A stretch of 29,902 nt of DNA from Prevotella sp. UBA1378 (GCA_002305505.1 DBRC01000049.1:24321-54222); one strand, 5' to 3'; positions 16,194 to 23,273 are shown, counted from the stretch's first letter. The notes: generated by a model not told the origin, from the sequence alone. A program made the numbers and translations.

Positions 16194-16217
16194 CCCGCAG
16201 TCTGCCGCCAGCAACAT

Positions 16218-16292
16218 CCTGTTATAAAAGAAACGGATCTCTTCAAGACCATTTACAGGTCATCCCATTTATAATCAGTTCATCCTTTTATA
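16218..16292 (+). repeat. CCTTTTATA motif array R1
   Basis: One exact CCTTTTATA at 16284 is preceded by CCATTTATA (16265), CCATTTACA (16249) and CCTGTTATA (16218), at spacings of 16-31 bases. The array sits between a terminator and hairpin E2. Confidence 0.6.
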
Positions 16293-16327
16293 ATGATTCC
16301 AACATCCCCATCTGTGCGCCCTGTGGA

Positions 16328-16512
16328 GGATTCTATTTTTCTGCAAAGGTAAATCGGCCGTTCCAATCATGCCAATGCCGACTGTCGTCGCGAGTGAACC
16401 GTAAAATCTTCCTCTCCGTTGTCGAGCGTATTTTTCGTATCAGCCTTGCAGTATTGCCCCTGCCTCATTCTTTAGAGCAGGAAAATAAATCCCTACGGTC
16501 GCAAACAGACCG
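16328..16512 (+). promoter_or_regulatory. Hairpin element E2 (putative single-strand promoter)
   Basis: Distal arm 16328-16344 (GGATTCTATTTTTCTGC) pairs with proximal arm 16477-16492 (GCAGGAAAATAAATCC) with one bulge and one mismatch. On the minus strand TACCTTTG (complement of 16344-16351) is a perfect -7 box directly beyond the arm and lies in mismatched sequence. No clear -33 box is seen. A small hairpin CGGTC/GACCG (16496-16512) and AAAGGGAAA precede the ATG at 16551. Confidence 0.72.
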
Positions 16513-16550
16513 AACAAAGGGAAATAATAACAATTAAAAAACATAAGACA

Positions 16551-17027
16551 ATGAGCAGATTCGATTTTATCAAAAGCGGCAACCTCCTTTATTGGAATGA
16601 CCCTGACGACGGCAAATCCACTGGCGACTACAAAGTGATTTCCGCACCTGAAAAGGTTGACGGCAACAGCATTATTGTAATAGCAAGCAAATACTCTGAA
16701 ATGGAGGTCTTGGCTTCGGAGTTGTCGCCGATACCTCCAGCGAGAAGTCATAAAGAGGAGTTTCGGAAATGGAGGGCGAAACGTGAGGCTGAAGGTGCGG
16801 TGTTTTACAACAGGCTTTCAGAGGTTATTGCCACTTCCAACGATTTGGAAGTTAGCGACATGGTGGCGTTCACAAATGATTACGGCGTGGTGTTCGGTCC
16901 GCATGAGATACTGGCTTTCAAGAAAACGTGGAACGGTGGCAGATGCGTTTACCTTGACAGCGATGCGTATTGGTTTGCAGACCGTCCCGACCAACTGACC
17001 CTGATGCGCAAGAGAATTTCGGAATAA
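16551..17027 (+). CDS. Hypothetical protein of the mobile element (158 aa)
   Basis: I do not recognise this protein. It reads as two soluble parts. The N-terminal part (residues 1-60) has a beta-rich pattern with LLYWNDPDDGKSTGDYKVI and VIASKYSEMEVLASELSPI, as in small proteins that carry a short SH3- or DUF-like strand set. The C-terminal part has VSDMVAFTNDYGVVFGPHEILAF and WNGGRCVYLDSDAYWFADRP. There is no signal peptide or membrane segment. It is a single-gene module under hairpin E2 and closed by the terminator at 17041. Confidence 0.8.
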   Translation: MSRFDFIKSGNLLYWNDPDDGKSTGDYKVISAPEKVDGNSIIVIASKYSEMEVLASELSPIPPARSHKEEFRKWRAKREAEGAVFYNRLSEVIATSNDLEVSDMVAFTNDYGVVFGPHEILAFKKTWNGGRCVYLDSDAYWFADRPDQLTLMRKRISE

Positions 17028-17040
17028 CAGTCAGCATGGA

Positions 17041-17066
17041 CCACCCGCCACACAGCGGGTGGTTTT
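17041..17066 (+). terminator. Strong rho-independent terminator
   Basis: CCACCCGC (17041-17048) and GCGGGTGG (17055-17062) form a perfect 8-bp GC-rich stem with a six-base loop, followed by TTTT. Confidence 0.85.
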
Positions 17067-17094
17067 ACCCTTGCTCCCCATGCCGGTGGCTTTC

Positions 17095-17151
17095 CCTTTT
17101 ATAGCTCCATTTTAGATAGCTCCTGTTTTACTCAAGCAATACCCTTTTGTA
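17095..17151 (+). repeat. CCTTTTATA motif array R2
   Basis: Exact CCTTTTATA at 17095, then CCATTTTAG (17107), CCTGTTTTA (17122) and CCTTTTGTA (17143), between a terminator and hairpin E3. Confidence 0.55.
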
Positions 17152-17184
17152 GAAAGACGCAATGCTTGCCACGACATGCGCCAC

Positions 17185-17392
17185 GGGTTGTTTTCGCGTG
17201 CAAAGTTACGGTGGACGAACGCCGTTCAAGTACCGTCGTGGCTACCTTCAATGAAATTTGACGGAAACTTTCCGCAATCACAGATTACGGCATTTCATAA
17301 AATTTCATTGAAGGTTCCTTGCCCTCTGTTCTTGCCTCCCCCGTTTGAACCGCACGTAAAACAATCCCTTCAGGCGAAGTCGAAAAGGCTTC
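17185..17392 (+). promoter_or_regulatory. Hairpin element E3 (putative single-strand promoter)
   Basis: Distal arm 17185-17201 (GGGTTGTTTTCGCGTGC) pairs with 17352-17368. The minus strand carries TAACTTTG (17201-17208) and CTTG (17227-17230) 18 bases before it. The -7 bases are unpaired; ACGG (17208-17211) pairs again with CCGT (17341-17344). Inside the loop CCTTCAATGAAATTT (17245-17259) is perfectly inverted at 17300-17314. The small hairpin GAAGTC/GGCTTC (17376-17392) keeps pairing through a T-G pair. About 49 bases from 17260 are nearly identical to E1 (15341-15389). Confidence 0.78.
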
Positions 17393-17420
17393 AAGGGCAG
17401 GGAAAATAAAAATTTGAAAT

Positions 17421-17852
17421 ATGAAAGTGATATGTACAAAATGTGGCGGTATGCACGTGGCTTGCGAAGCCATGATTAACCCCAATGACAAATCTTTCCG
17501 TAACTATACGGATGAAGCCTTTATCTATGGCTGGTGTGACGATTGCAACACCGGAGTTGTCCTCTCCGATGTTGATGAAGTGAAAACGGACATTGACAGG
17601 CTCTATGCTGATTATTGTGCCGAGCATAAGGCAGAACCGCTTTATGCACAATGTGAAATCGTGTGGAAAGATGAAAGTTTCGTCGAGCCACAGCCTGTAA
17701 CAATAAAGCTATCTACAGATGCGGACGATGCCACCGATGAAAAGATATTCTTCTATTGCAACAGCATTGAGGGTCTTAAATCACTCGCTGATTTTGAGAG
17801 AGAAGATTTTGTCCTTACAGACTGCATCTGCCTGACAACAGAACTGAAATAA
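17421..17852 (+). CDS. Hypothetical protein with two CxxC pairs (143 aa)
   Basis: The N-terminal half has CTKCGG (residues 5-10) and WCDDCN (about 38-43), two Cys pairs placed to bind one zinc ion. The rest is strongly acidic (DVDEVKTDID, DADDATDEKIFF), and the C-terminus has a further isolated Cys pair (DCICL). I do not recognise the family. A zinc-ribbon-plus-acidic-domain layout would suit contact with nucleic acid or a nucleic-acid enzyme, but that is conjecture. It is the first gene behind hairpin E3 and is followed after 20 bases by another acidic gene. Confidence 0.78.
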   Translation: MKVICTKCGGMHVACEAMINPNDKSFRNYTDEAFIYGWCDDCNTGVVLSDVDEVKTDIDRLYADYCAEHKAEPLYAQCEIVWKDESFVEPQPVTIKLSTDADDATDEKIFFYCNSIEGLKSLADFEREDFVLTDCICLTTELK

Positions 17853-17872
17853 TAACATTAAAAATCAGATTT

Positions 17873-18358
17873 ATGCACTCAACTATTTTTCAGATAACGA
17901 CCGAAAAGGTTGAAGAAAAAGACGCTCTCCTTAATGAGAACACCTTGCAGCAGGGGGACTATTCAGACCTTGATTACTGCTCAGATATTGACGAAGATGA
18001 CCGCAGGGAGCGTATTGAACGTCTCGTAAACGAAATCCTGCCGGAAGGGATGTTCACGCTCATAGACGAGAACACAATCCGTTACAACGGCGGAGTGGAA
18101 GCATGGCAAGAGGAATGGGTAAAACAGATAAACGAAAAATGTTTGCTTGTAACCGCAAGCAATATCCATGAATGGAGCACATTGTATTATCTGAAAGAAG
18201 CGATAGACAATCCGCTTGATGCCGGAAGTCGTTTCTATGATGACAACAGCGGATGTTCTTCCTATTCAGATAAATCAGGAGAGTTTATGAAAAGTCTGAA
18301 TAACCTTGAGGCAGGCACCCTGCTTTATGTCGGAGGCGTTATAGACTATCATTTTTAA
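17873..18358 (+). CDS. Hypothetical acidic protein (161 aa)
   Basis: An unrecognised soluble protein. It is notably acidic: residues about 28-45 (QQGDYSDLDYCSDIDEDD) and many later Asp/Glu residues give a large net negative charge. The C-terminal part alternates short strands and helices (LLVTASNIHEWSTLYYLKEA, LEAGTLLYVGGVIDYHF). There is no transmembrane segment. It is second in the E3 module. High acidity is a trait of DNA-mimic anti-restriction proteins, but acidity alone proves nothing. Confidence 0.78.
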   Translation: MHSTIFQITTEKVEEKDALLNENTLQQGDYSDLDYCSDIDEDDRRERIERLVNEILPEGMFTLIDENTIRYNGGVEAWQEEWVKQINEKCLLVTASNIHEWSTLYYLKEAIDNPLDAGSRFYDDNSGCSSYSDKSGEFMKSLNNLEAGTLLYVGGVIDYHF

Positions 18359-18369
18359 GCGACAGGAAT

Positions 18370-18701
18370 ATGAACAAGTACAACTGGAAAGGTTACGGTT
18401 TTATAGGGACAGTACCCGAATTTGCAGAAAAGTTCGGGTACTGCAAGCCCCCTACCTTTGTCAATGACATCAAGCGTGTTCCACGCCACCGATACAACTG
18501 TATGGGACGCTGTGGAACAAAGGGTTTATGAGGAAAAACGAAAACGGGCGAAGCGAGCCTGCTGCATCTATAATGAATGAGGATATGACCGAGAGCTACA
18601 TCATCACCAAAGAAGAATATCTGGCGACAAATCTCCCTGTCAGGGAGAAGCACCATGAGCCATTCCTGCTTTCGTATAGCAACCCGAGTGTTACCTTATA
18701 A
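18370..18701 (+). pseudogene. Decayed small gene with frame changes
   Basis: A 53-codon frame starts at 18370 (MNKYNWKGYGFIGTVPEFAEKF) after an AGGA ribosome site and stops at 18531. Coding-like sense then appears in a second frame (VWDAVEQRVYEEKRKRAK). After another change it appears in a third, which contains MNEDMTESYIITKEEYLATN from 18573 and stops at 18701. I read this as one former gene broken by at least two frameshifts. A short independent peptide from 18370 is the alternative. Confidence 0.4.
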
Positions 18702-18744
18702 CCTCATTGGAAACAGCCATGATGAAATCCCTGTCAAATCCGCC

Positions 18745-19068
18745 ATGACGAAATACTCCGCCGAAGCAGTGAAATTCGCCGAACAGCTTTTGCTTGCCGC
18801 AGGATATTTCAATGGCAACTATCCTGTGGAAAAAACGTCTATAACGGTAAACTACACCTCGCTGTACCTGACCTACGGCAACGGCATCAGTATCACCTTT
18901 GACTCTGAACGAAGCCGTGACGGGGTGGACAACTGCCGTTTGGCGGTTATTGACCTTGACGGAGAAAGGATTTACAACGGTTGGCGGAGATTAGGCAGCG
19001 GTGATGAAATTCTGTACTATACGGTTGTGAACAAGGACTGCAAGGATGGCTCATGGTATTTAGTCTGA
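18745..19068 (+). CDS. Hypothetical protein (107 aa)
   Basis: A soluble alpha/beta protein that I do not recognise. A helix (SAEAVKFAEQLLLAAGYF) is followed by strands SITVNYTSLYLTYGNGISITFDSE, then a D/G-rich segment and WRRLGSGDEILYYTVV. ATG 18745 is chosen because conserved-looking sequence begins there; an in-frame start at 18655 would add 30 residues that overlap the decayed gene upstream. It is last in the E3 module and followed by a hairpin. Confidence 0.65.
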   Translation: MTKYSAEAVKFAEQLLLAAGYFNGNYPVEKTSITVNYTSLYLTYGNGISITFDSERSRDGVDNCRLAVIDLDGERIYNGWRRLGSGDEILYYTVVNKDCKDGSWYLV

Positions 19069-19078
19069 CCATGACCGA

Positions 19079-19101
19079 CAGGCGGGGCTTTGCCCTGCCT
19101 G
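19079..19101 (+). terminator. GC-rich hairpin after the E3 module
   Basis: CAGGCGGGGC (19079-19088) pairs with GCCCTGCCTG (19092-19101), ten pairs with one wobble and a TTT loop. There is no T run, so it may protect the mRNA end rather than terminate. Confidence 0.5.
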
Positions 19102-19206
19102 CACCTTCAGAGGGTGTGGCGCGAATATCCACCGCCATGCCTTTTTACCTCACGGGGTTCACCTTGAGACAACCCCGCTTTCCCTCTTGTAAATGCCCAT
19201 TCCTAT

Positions 19207-19255
19207 CCTTTTTTATATTCCTGTCCAGGAGCATGACAGCACAACCATTTCTATA
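19207..19255 (+). repeat. Degenerate CCTTTTATA array R3
   Basis: CCTTTTTTATA (19207) and CCATTTCTATA (19245) look like the motif with two extra bases. They sit in the same place, before hairpin E4. Confidence 0.35.
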
Positions 19256-19281
19256 CAGAGCTATCATATTCCTGCTTGCCG

Positions 19282-19459
19282 GTCGGGATAGCAGAATATT
19301 ACGGTACAAAGGTAGAAGCCGCTGTCAGAGCGTCAAGGTCAGGCACGCCGTGTTTGTCACTGCAAGATGGAGATTCCGCTCAATCTTTCCCTCCAAAACC
19401 TTGCCTTATCTGCCATGCGCCACCTTTACAGGCACTGTAGTAATATTCAAGTCCCCGAC
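19282..19459 (+). promoter_or_regulatory. Hairpin element E4 (putative single-strand promoter)
   Basis: The distal arm (GTCGGG and AATATTAC within 19282-19302) pairs with GTAATATT and CCCCGAC in 19440-19459. The minus strand has TACCTTTG (complement of 19307-19314), a perfect -7 box, with CTTG (19334-19337) 19 bases before it. Arm pairing is the weakest of the set, and GTAC replaces the usual GC next to the box. AAAGAAAGGG follows before the ATG at 19513. Confidence 0.55.
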
Positions 19460-19512
19460 ACCCAAGCGGAAAGAAAGGGATAAAAACCAATAACCTTAAC
19501 ACAGAGAAGAGC

Positions 19513-19689
19513 ATGTATGAGAAAGAAGAAACATCAGACATCATCGGCGCATATTGCACAATACTCTAAGATTGCCAAGGCATCTGTGACGGTCAGACTG
19601 TCAGAGATTACGGCACAGAGGGCGTTGTAAAGCTTCCAAACGGCGAAGAGATAGCAGCCCATCGGGACGAGGTGATTGTTTTAGATTGA
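19513..19689 (+). pseudogene. Short gene interrupted by an in-frame stop
   Basis: From ATG 19513 the frame codes MYEKEETSDIIGAYCTIL, meets TAA at 19567-19569 and continues in the same frame DCQGICDGQTVRDYGTEGVV to a TGA at 19687-19689. The two parts together make a 58-residue protein with one nonsense codon. It lies at the normal place behind hairpin E4. The GVVKLP part recurs in translated form near 20220 (GVVKLPEQ). Either a recent nonsense mutation or, less likely, readthrough. Confidence 0.5.
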
Positions 19690-20263
19690 CTGCGCCAATG
19701 TACGGTGACGACAGTCTGGGCAATACGCTCGGCCTGTAGTGTCTGCTATTCCTGTTTTATTTCTTTTGTGAAGGCCACCTTTTATCATTTTCATAGGCTC
19801 CGCCGATGATTTCAATTCCTTTTTTATCCGGCAAATCCATTTTATGGCAGTCCGTTTCGTCAATGAAGACAAGCCGTGCCGTCCTTGAAGTCCGGATCTG
19901 ACCGTGCATCGTCTTTTTTGTTTATGCCTTTCCCTTTTCCCGCCGGATATATTCTATCAGCGTTCACCGGATACGGCAAAGACTGCGGTGCATCCTTCGC
20001 CATCCTTTCAATCATCCATTTCCCAGTATAGCCGTCAACCATAAGACTGTCTTTCCTGGGTAGCGGCCCATACGCCCACGGACAGCCGCACACGCATACA
20101 TAGTCCCGGACGGACATCCGTTTCACCGTCAGTATCAGGTCATGATAGCGAGAGGTGTGCAATGTCCGGATTCCGAGTTTATACGGTATTGCTTCAACGT
20201 ACAGCCATCTGAGACAGTATGGCGTTGTCAAGCTGCCAGAACAGTATTACGCGAGTCATACAC
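19690..20263. other. Region without a convincing gene
   Basis: The minus strand holds a 50-codon frame at 19757-19909 (MHGQIRTSRTARLVFIDETD onward) preceded by GGGAAAAGGGAAAGG, like the purine tracts before other genes here. It also holds a 123-codon frame at 19860-20231. Neither resembles a family I know. On the plus strand GGCGTTGTCAAGCTGCC at 20221-20237 resembles 19621-19637 of the interrupted gene. I read the stretch as decayed element DNA. Confidence 0.4.
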
Positions 20264-20481
20264 AATTATTTTTCCTGATGCGAATTTATGATCATGGCGG
20301 AGACTTATGCTCCTACGGGACGGTTTCCACCTTTGACCAACGGCTTTCAACAAATCTTCCTTTTTCTTTTCGCAGGCTTGACAAAACGAGTATTTGTCGA
20401 ACCTTCCGCTGGTGCTACCCTATGCCCATCTCATGTTTTTGCATCGTAAAAATTAAATGTTCAACTCTTTAATACTTAAAG
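20264..20481 (+). promoter_or_regulatory. Hairpin element E5 upstream of ssb
   Basis: Distal arm 20264-20281 (AATTATTTTTCCTGATGC) pairs with GCATCGTAAAAATT (20441-20454). The minus strand reads TAAATTCG (complement of 20281-20288), a near match to the -7 box, in a six-base mismatch. ATGA (20288-20291) pairs again with TCAT (20431-20434). No -33 box is clear. The small hairpin CTTTAA-TAC-TTAAAG (20467-20481) ends two bases before the ssb ATG. Confidence 0.65.
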
Positions 20482-20483
20482 TT

Positions 20484-20882
20484 ATGGCAACTTCAACAAA
20501 CAACACCAACTCTTTCAACCTCAGTGGCTTCGTAGCCGTCAACGCAAACATCCGCAACTTCGAGAAAAGCTCGGTTGCCCGTTTCCCTCTCTCCGTCAGC
20601 CGCACCGAGACCAACGGTGACGAGTCCACCCGCAAGTCGGCCCTTGTAAACTGCGAGTGCTGGCGCAAGTCCGAAGAGGCATCAACCTTCGAACTTCTCA
20701 AGAAAGGCAAGCTCGTCCAGGTTTCAGGATTCATCCGCCCGGAAGAATGGACATCGGAGGACGGAACCAAGCACAACCGCATCGTCTTCGTCGCCACATC
20801 CGTCAGCGAACTGTCCACCGAAAAGAAAACCGACGGGAAAAAGCCGGCGAAAGGCAAGGCTTCCAAGAAGAAAGTGGCATGA
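20484..20882 (+). CDS. ssb: Single-stranded DNA-binding protein
   Basis: A 132-residue OB-fold protein that coats single-stranded DNA, here probably the strand arriving during transfer or replication intermediates. Recognisable parts are FNLSGFVAVNANIRNFEKSSVARFPLSVSR, VNCECWRKSEEASTFELLKKGKLVQVSGFI and WTSEDGTKHNRIVFVA. The usual acidic DDDIPF-type tip is absent; the tail is instead Lys-rich (KTDGKKPAKGKASKKKVA). The protein may therefore not recruit the standard SSB partners. ATG 20484 is chosen because the OB domain begins right after it; an earlier in-frame ATG at 20457 overlaps hairpin E5. Single-gene module with a strong terminator. Confidence 0.88.
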   Translation: MATSTNNTNSFNLSGFVAVNANIRNFEKSSVARFPLSVSRTETNGDESTRKSALVNCECWRKSEEASTFELLKKGKLVQVSGFIRPEEWTSEDGTKHNRIVFVATSVSELSTEKKTDGKKPAKGKASKKKVA

Positions 20883-20904
20883 CGCTCTCATTCCTCTCTC
20901 ATCA

Positions 20905-20932
20905 AAAGACGGCCACAGCCGTCTTTCCTTTT
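20905..20932 (+). terminator. Rho-independent terminator of ssb
   Basis: AAAGACGGC (20905-20913) and GCCGTCTTT (20918-20926) form a perfect 9-bp stem with a CACA loop, followed by CCTTTT. Confidence 0.88.
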
Positions 20933-20952
20933 ACTCACGGGCTGCGTTCATA

Positions 20953-21024
20953 CCTTTTATATCCCTGCAGATTCCGTTTGTTTGTCACCCACCTCCTTTT
21001 ATACGGACATGATAACCGTTTATA
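20953..21024 (+). repeat. CCTTTTATA motif array R4
   Basis: Exact copies at 20953 and 20995, and CCGTTTATA at 21016. The last two are 21 bases apart. Located between the ssb terminator and hairpin E6. Confidence 0.65.
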
Positions 21025-21047
21025 TCACATTGTCACTCATCCGGCAG

Positions 21048-21199
21048 TCGCCCGTCCGTTTTCTGCGGCGAATTTGGAGGTGGCAGGGCAAACATCAAGG
21101 CACACTGCGTTCTAAAGGCCTTGCCTAATTCCCCTTATGGCCACCATTTTCCGATGCCGCAAGAAAACAGGAGCGGCGATCCGCAAGCCCGATTAAGGC
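21048..21199 (+). promoter_or_regulatory. Hairpin element E6 (putative single-strand promoter)
   Basis: Distal arm 21048-21069 (containing GTTTTCTGCGGC) pairs with proximal arm 21156-21179 (GCCGCAAGAAAAC and on). The minus strand at 21069-21076 reads CAAATTCG, a weakened -7 box, with CTTG (21096-21099) 19 bases before it. The box is unpaired, and GGTGGC (21079-21084) pairs perfectly with GCCACC (21140-21145). A weak GCC/GGC hairpin (21187-21199) and CAGGGAAAAA follow. Confidence 0.68.
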
Positions 21200-21244
21200 A
21201 GGGAAAAACCACTCCACAAGTCTAACATTCAAACTTAAAAGAAA

Positions 21245-21493
21245 ATGGAAAAAGACATTGAAAAAATCCCTACTTACGCATTGTCCTATCTGGTGAATGG
21301 TGATGCGAGCAACCTGACAGAGGACGAGATTAAGCAGATAGACGAAATCTGCCGCGAACAGGGCATCGAGCTTGTTGTCCCAATCAGTGACAGCGTGGAA
21401 GGCGGAGCCGAGCCGTATTTCAGCAGCACACCGTTGTTCGGCAAACCGACAGAAGTGGAGGACTGCATCATTATTTACCGGAAAAAGGATTAG
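21245..21493 (+). CDS. Small conserved-looking protein (82 aa)
   Basis: A soluble acidic protein with a helical first half (IPTYALSYLVNGDASNLTEDEIKQIDEIC) and a second half EPYFSSTPLFGKPTEVEDCIIIY. The pattern EPYF-x3-P-x-FG-x-P-x2-V-x-DC is what I remember from a small DUF family common on Bacteroidota mobile elements and plasmids (possibly DUF6926; the name is uncertain). Function unknown. It is the first of three short genes behind hairpin E6. Confidence 0.78.
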   Translation: MEKDIEKIPTYALSYLVNGDASNLTEDEIKQIDEICREQGIELVVPISDSVEGGAEPYFSSTPLFGKPTEVEDCIIIYRKKD

Positions 21494-21497
21494 AGCC

Positions 21498-21785
21498 ATG
21501 GATGTAACAGTACATAAAGACATTTCGGACAAAAGCAGCCTTGGGAACAGTGTTGCCGTTATGGATGAAATCAGGCAGGACGGCGAGACCGTCCTGTCAA
21601 GCAGTGACGGCATTTCGATTCCGATGATATTCCGCAATCTCAGTGGCAAGAACTTTTCGGGAAAGGAATACCGTAATTATCTCAAACACGTGGCATACGA
21701 TGATATGGGCTTCGTTCCCGGCACAATCACATTGTGGCATGGCGGACGGCTGGTTGCTAAAGCCAAACTGGAAAAAATCAACTGA
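21498..21785 (+). CDS. Hypothetical protein (95 aa)
   Basis: Begins MDVTVHKDISDKSSLGNSVAVMDEI four bases after the preceding stop. Later parts are IPMIFRNLSGKNFSGKEYRNYLKHVAYDDMGF and TITLWHGGRLVAKAKLEKI, a mostly beta pattern with a basic end. I do not recognise it. The start at 21498 is preferred because a longer in-frame reading begins inside the previous gene. Confidence 0.68.
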   Translation: MDVTVHKDISDKSSLGNSVAVMDEIRQDGETVLSSSDGISIPMIFRNLSGKNFSGKEYRNYLKHVAYDDMGFVPGTITLWHGGRLVAKAKLEKIN

Positions 21786-21802
21786 CAAATGACGGCAAGA
21801 CT

Positions 21803-21970
21803 ATGAAAAAAGATAAACTGACTGCCCATAATGAGGAACTGATAGAGCTCGCATACTCCACCACCTACCGAAGCAGCATCCGTACTATGATACAGGAAGC
21901 GGACACCGAACGATGCCACGTAACCCTACAGGGCATAATGAATGATGCCGATGTGGATTGGGAAGATTGA
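21803..21970 (+). CDS. Short hypothetical protein (55 aa)
   Basis: Starts MKKDKLTAHNEELIELAYST and ends in the acidic MNDADVDWED. It is predicted to be mostly helical. It lies 17 bases after its neighbour, in the same module, and is followed by a hairpin. No family is recognised; the orderly spacing and the acidic end like its neighbours support a real gene. Confidence 0.6.
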   Translation: MKKDKLTAHNEELIELAYSTTYRSSIRTMIQEADTERCHVTLQGIMNDADVDWED

Positions 21971-21982
21971 GCGTGACAAGGG

Positions 21983-22003
21983 GACTGCTGATATCCGGCA
22001 GTC
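21983..22003 (+). terminator. Terminator-like hairpin
   Basis: GACTGC (21983-21988) pairs with GCAGTC (21998-22003), and flanking GGG/CCC can extend it. No T run follows. It closes the E6 module. Confidence 0.45.
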
Positions 22004-22021
22004 TCTTCCCAGGTGAAAAAG

Positions 22022-22063
22022 CCGTTTATAGCAGGCATGATGCCCTTACCCCGTCCTTTTATA
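22022..22063 (+). repeat. CCTTTTATA motif array R5
   Basis: CCGTTTATA at 22022 and exact CCTTTTATA at 22055, 33 bases apart, directly after the hairpin closing the E6 module. Confidence 0.5.
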
Positions 22064-22472
22064 AGTTTGCATCGACGCTGGAACACGTAGGATACCCGTG
22101 ACGCCAGGTGCGCCGATACCCTATGTTCCGTTCCTGTCCGGGCGGCCTCCGGCGCAGGGCGAGCGTGGGCCGGCAGAGTGTATCATGCTTCCACACACAC
22201 AGCCTGTCGGTGACACCCACGGTTCGCTCTTCGCCCCGACTTCCCCTGCACTCCAAGTTGCCGTGCTTGTGCTGTGGCCAGTCCCACGATTCCCGCCGTT
22301 TACTTTTATAATGCAGCATCCCCCTTTGTAACGAAGATCGTCCGGCTTGGCCGGTTCACCTTTCTACAGTTCTCATCAATGCCGGCGCATCGCATCCTCT
22401 TATAATCAGACCTTTTAATAAAAAACATCCCCGGTTATAGAAAGAATCTTTCTGTCTGGAACCGTCACTCCC
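22064..22472. other. Non-coding stretch between modules
   Basis: I find no credible gene on either strand from 22064 to 22300. From 22302 to 22439 there are loose motif copies: ACTTTTATA (22302), CCTCTTATA (22396), CCTTTTAATA (22411) and CCGGTTATA (22431), the last three 15 and 20 bases apart. Two motif groups with no hairpin and gene between them suggest that a module was lost here. Confidence 0.45.
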
Positions 22473-22649
22473 GGTGGTTATCGGCGCGAAGTTCGGCATC
22501 CGGGCTTATAAGCCAAGGTTGTACGGAGTTTCTGCGAGATTTTACAGACGTGCGGTAAAATCATCTTGAAAACCTTGTCCCTAAAGCCTCTTAGATGCCC
22601 CCTGTGATGCGCAGATAACCACCCTGCTTGGTTGTGATAACCGGGCAGG
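22473..22649 (+). promoter_or_regulatory. Orphan hairpin element E7
   Basis: Distal arm GGTGGTTATCGGCGC (22473-22487) pairs with GCGCAGATAACCACC (22609-22623), 14 of 15. The minus strand has GAACTTCG (22487-22494) and CTTG (22514-22517) 19 bases before it. The box is in a bubble; GGCATC (22495-22500) pairs with GATGCC (22594-22599). An 11-bp hairpin at 22623-22649 follows with two wobbles. No gene follows; motif array R7 comes next. Confidence 0.72.
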
Positions 22650-22681
22650 GGGATTTCATTTTCACATGATACCGCCGGCAT

Positions 22682-22827
22682 CCTGTTTTATATGTCCATC
22701 AGCCGGAAACCTACCATTTCCCTTTTATACCTCATACTGCCGATATTCCTTTTATACAGTGAAGAATACACCAGGATTTTTTATCTCCGGTCAAAAATGC
22801 CTGTTGTATATAAATAATCCTGTTATA
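22682..22827 (+). repeat. CCTTTTATA motif array R7
   Basis: CCTGTTTTATA (22682), exact copies at 22721 and 22748 (27 apart), and CCTGTTATA (22819), between orphan element E7 and hairpin E8. Confidence 0.62.
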
Positions 22828-22865
22828 CCAGTCTTACTATAGTTCTTTCTCAAGACCACCCGACC

Positions 22866-23037
22866 GGGGTTTACGGCGCGAAGTTCGGCATCCGGGAGCG
22901 ACGGGAAAGGTCATGCGCTGTTTCGGCGAGATTTTGCGGCATGGGCGAAACATCATCTTGAAAACCTTGCCTTTCACCCCTTGACGATGCCACTGTAATG
23001 CGCAAATAAACCTCTTGTGGATGGCTTCGGAAAGAAG
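22866..23037 (+). promoter_or_regulatory. Hairpin element E8 (putative single-strand promoter)
   Basis: Distal arm GGGGTTTACGGCGC (22866-22879) pairs with GCGCAAATAAACCTC (23000-23014). The minus strand has GAACTTCG at 22879-22886 in a bubble. GGCATC (22887-22892) pairs again with GATGCC (22986-22991). The small hairpin CTTC/GAAG (23025-23037) and AAGAAAGGGAAA precede the ATG at 23079. It is a near copy of E7 (shared CGCGAAGTTCGGCATCCGGG) but keeps its gene. Confidence 0.72.
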
Positions 23038-23078
23038 GATCCAAGAAAGGGAAATAAAAATTAAAACAGATTTCAGAT

Positions 23079-23273
23079 ATGCGTACAAAAAGAATGACAA
23101 CAGAACAAGGCAGGAGATGTGGTATCAGCCGCTTCCCCAATTTCCACCGAACAGGCTCTATAAGGGGCATGAAGAAACTCTATTACGGCAATGACGCTCT
23201 TCTCGTAAGATGCGGACAGTATATCTATAATGTGACAAGCGAACCATCAATATACAATCAGGCAACAATATAA
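23079..23273 (+). CDS. Small protein with YGNDALLVRCGQYIYNVTSEP motif (64 aa)
   Basis: The C-terminal half (from residue 31, MKKLYYGNDALL) is the kind of short conserved segment I recall from unnamed proteins of Bacteroidota elements. The first 30 residues are basic (MRTKRMTTEQGRRCGISRF) and less typical. Start 23079 is chosen because the purine tract of element E8 stands at the usual distance before it; ATG 23169 with AAGGGG in front is a real alternative that would give 34 residues. Function unknown. Confidence 0.55.
   Translation: MRTKRMTTEQGRRCGISRFPNFHRTGSIRGMKKLYYGNDALLVRCGQYIYNVTSEPSIYNQATI

Noticed and set aside
19860..20231. 123-codon minus-strand frame
   Set aside because: No recognisable family, no promoter or hairpin, and another minus-strand frame competes in the same DNA; kept only as part of a region note.
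22098..22331. Short open frames on both strands in a GC-rich stretch
   Set aside because: No ribosome site, no motif and no module signals in front; treated as non-coding.
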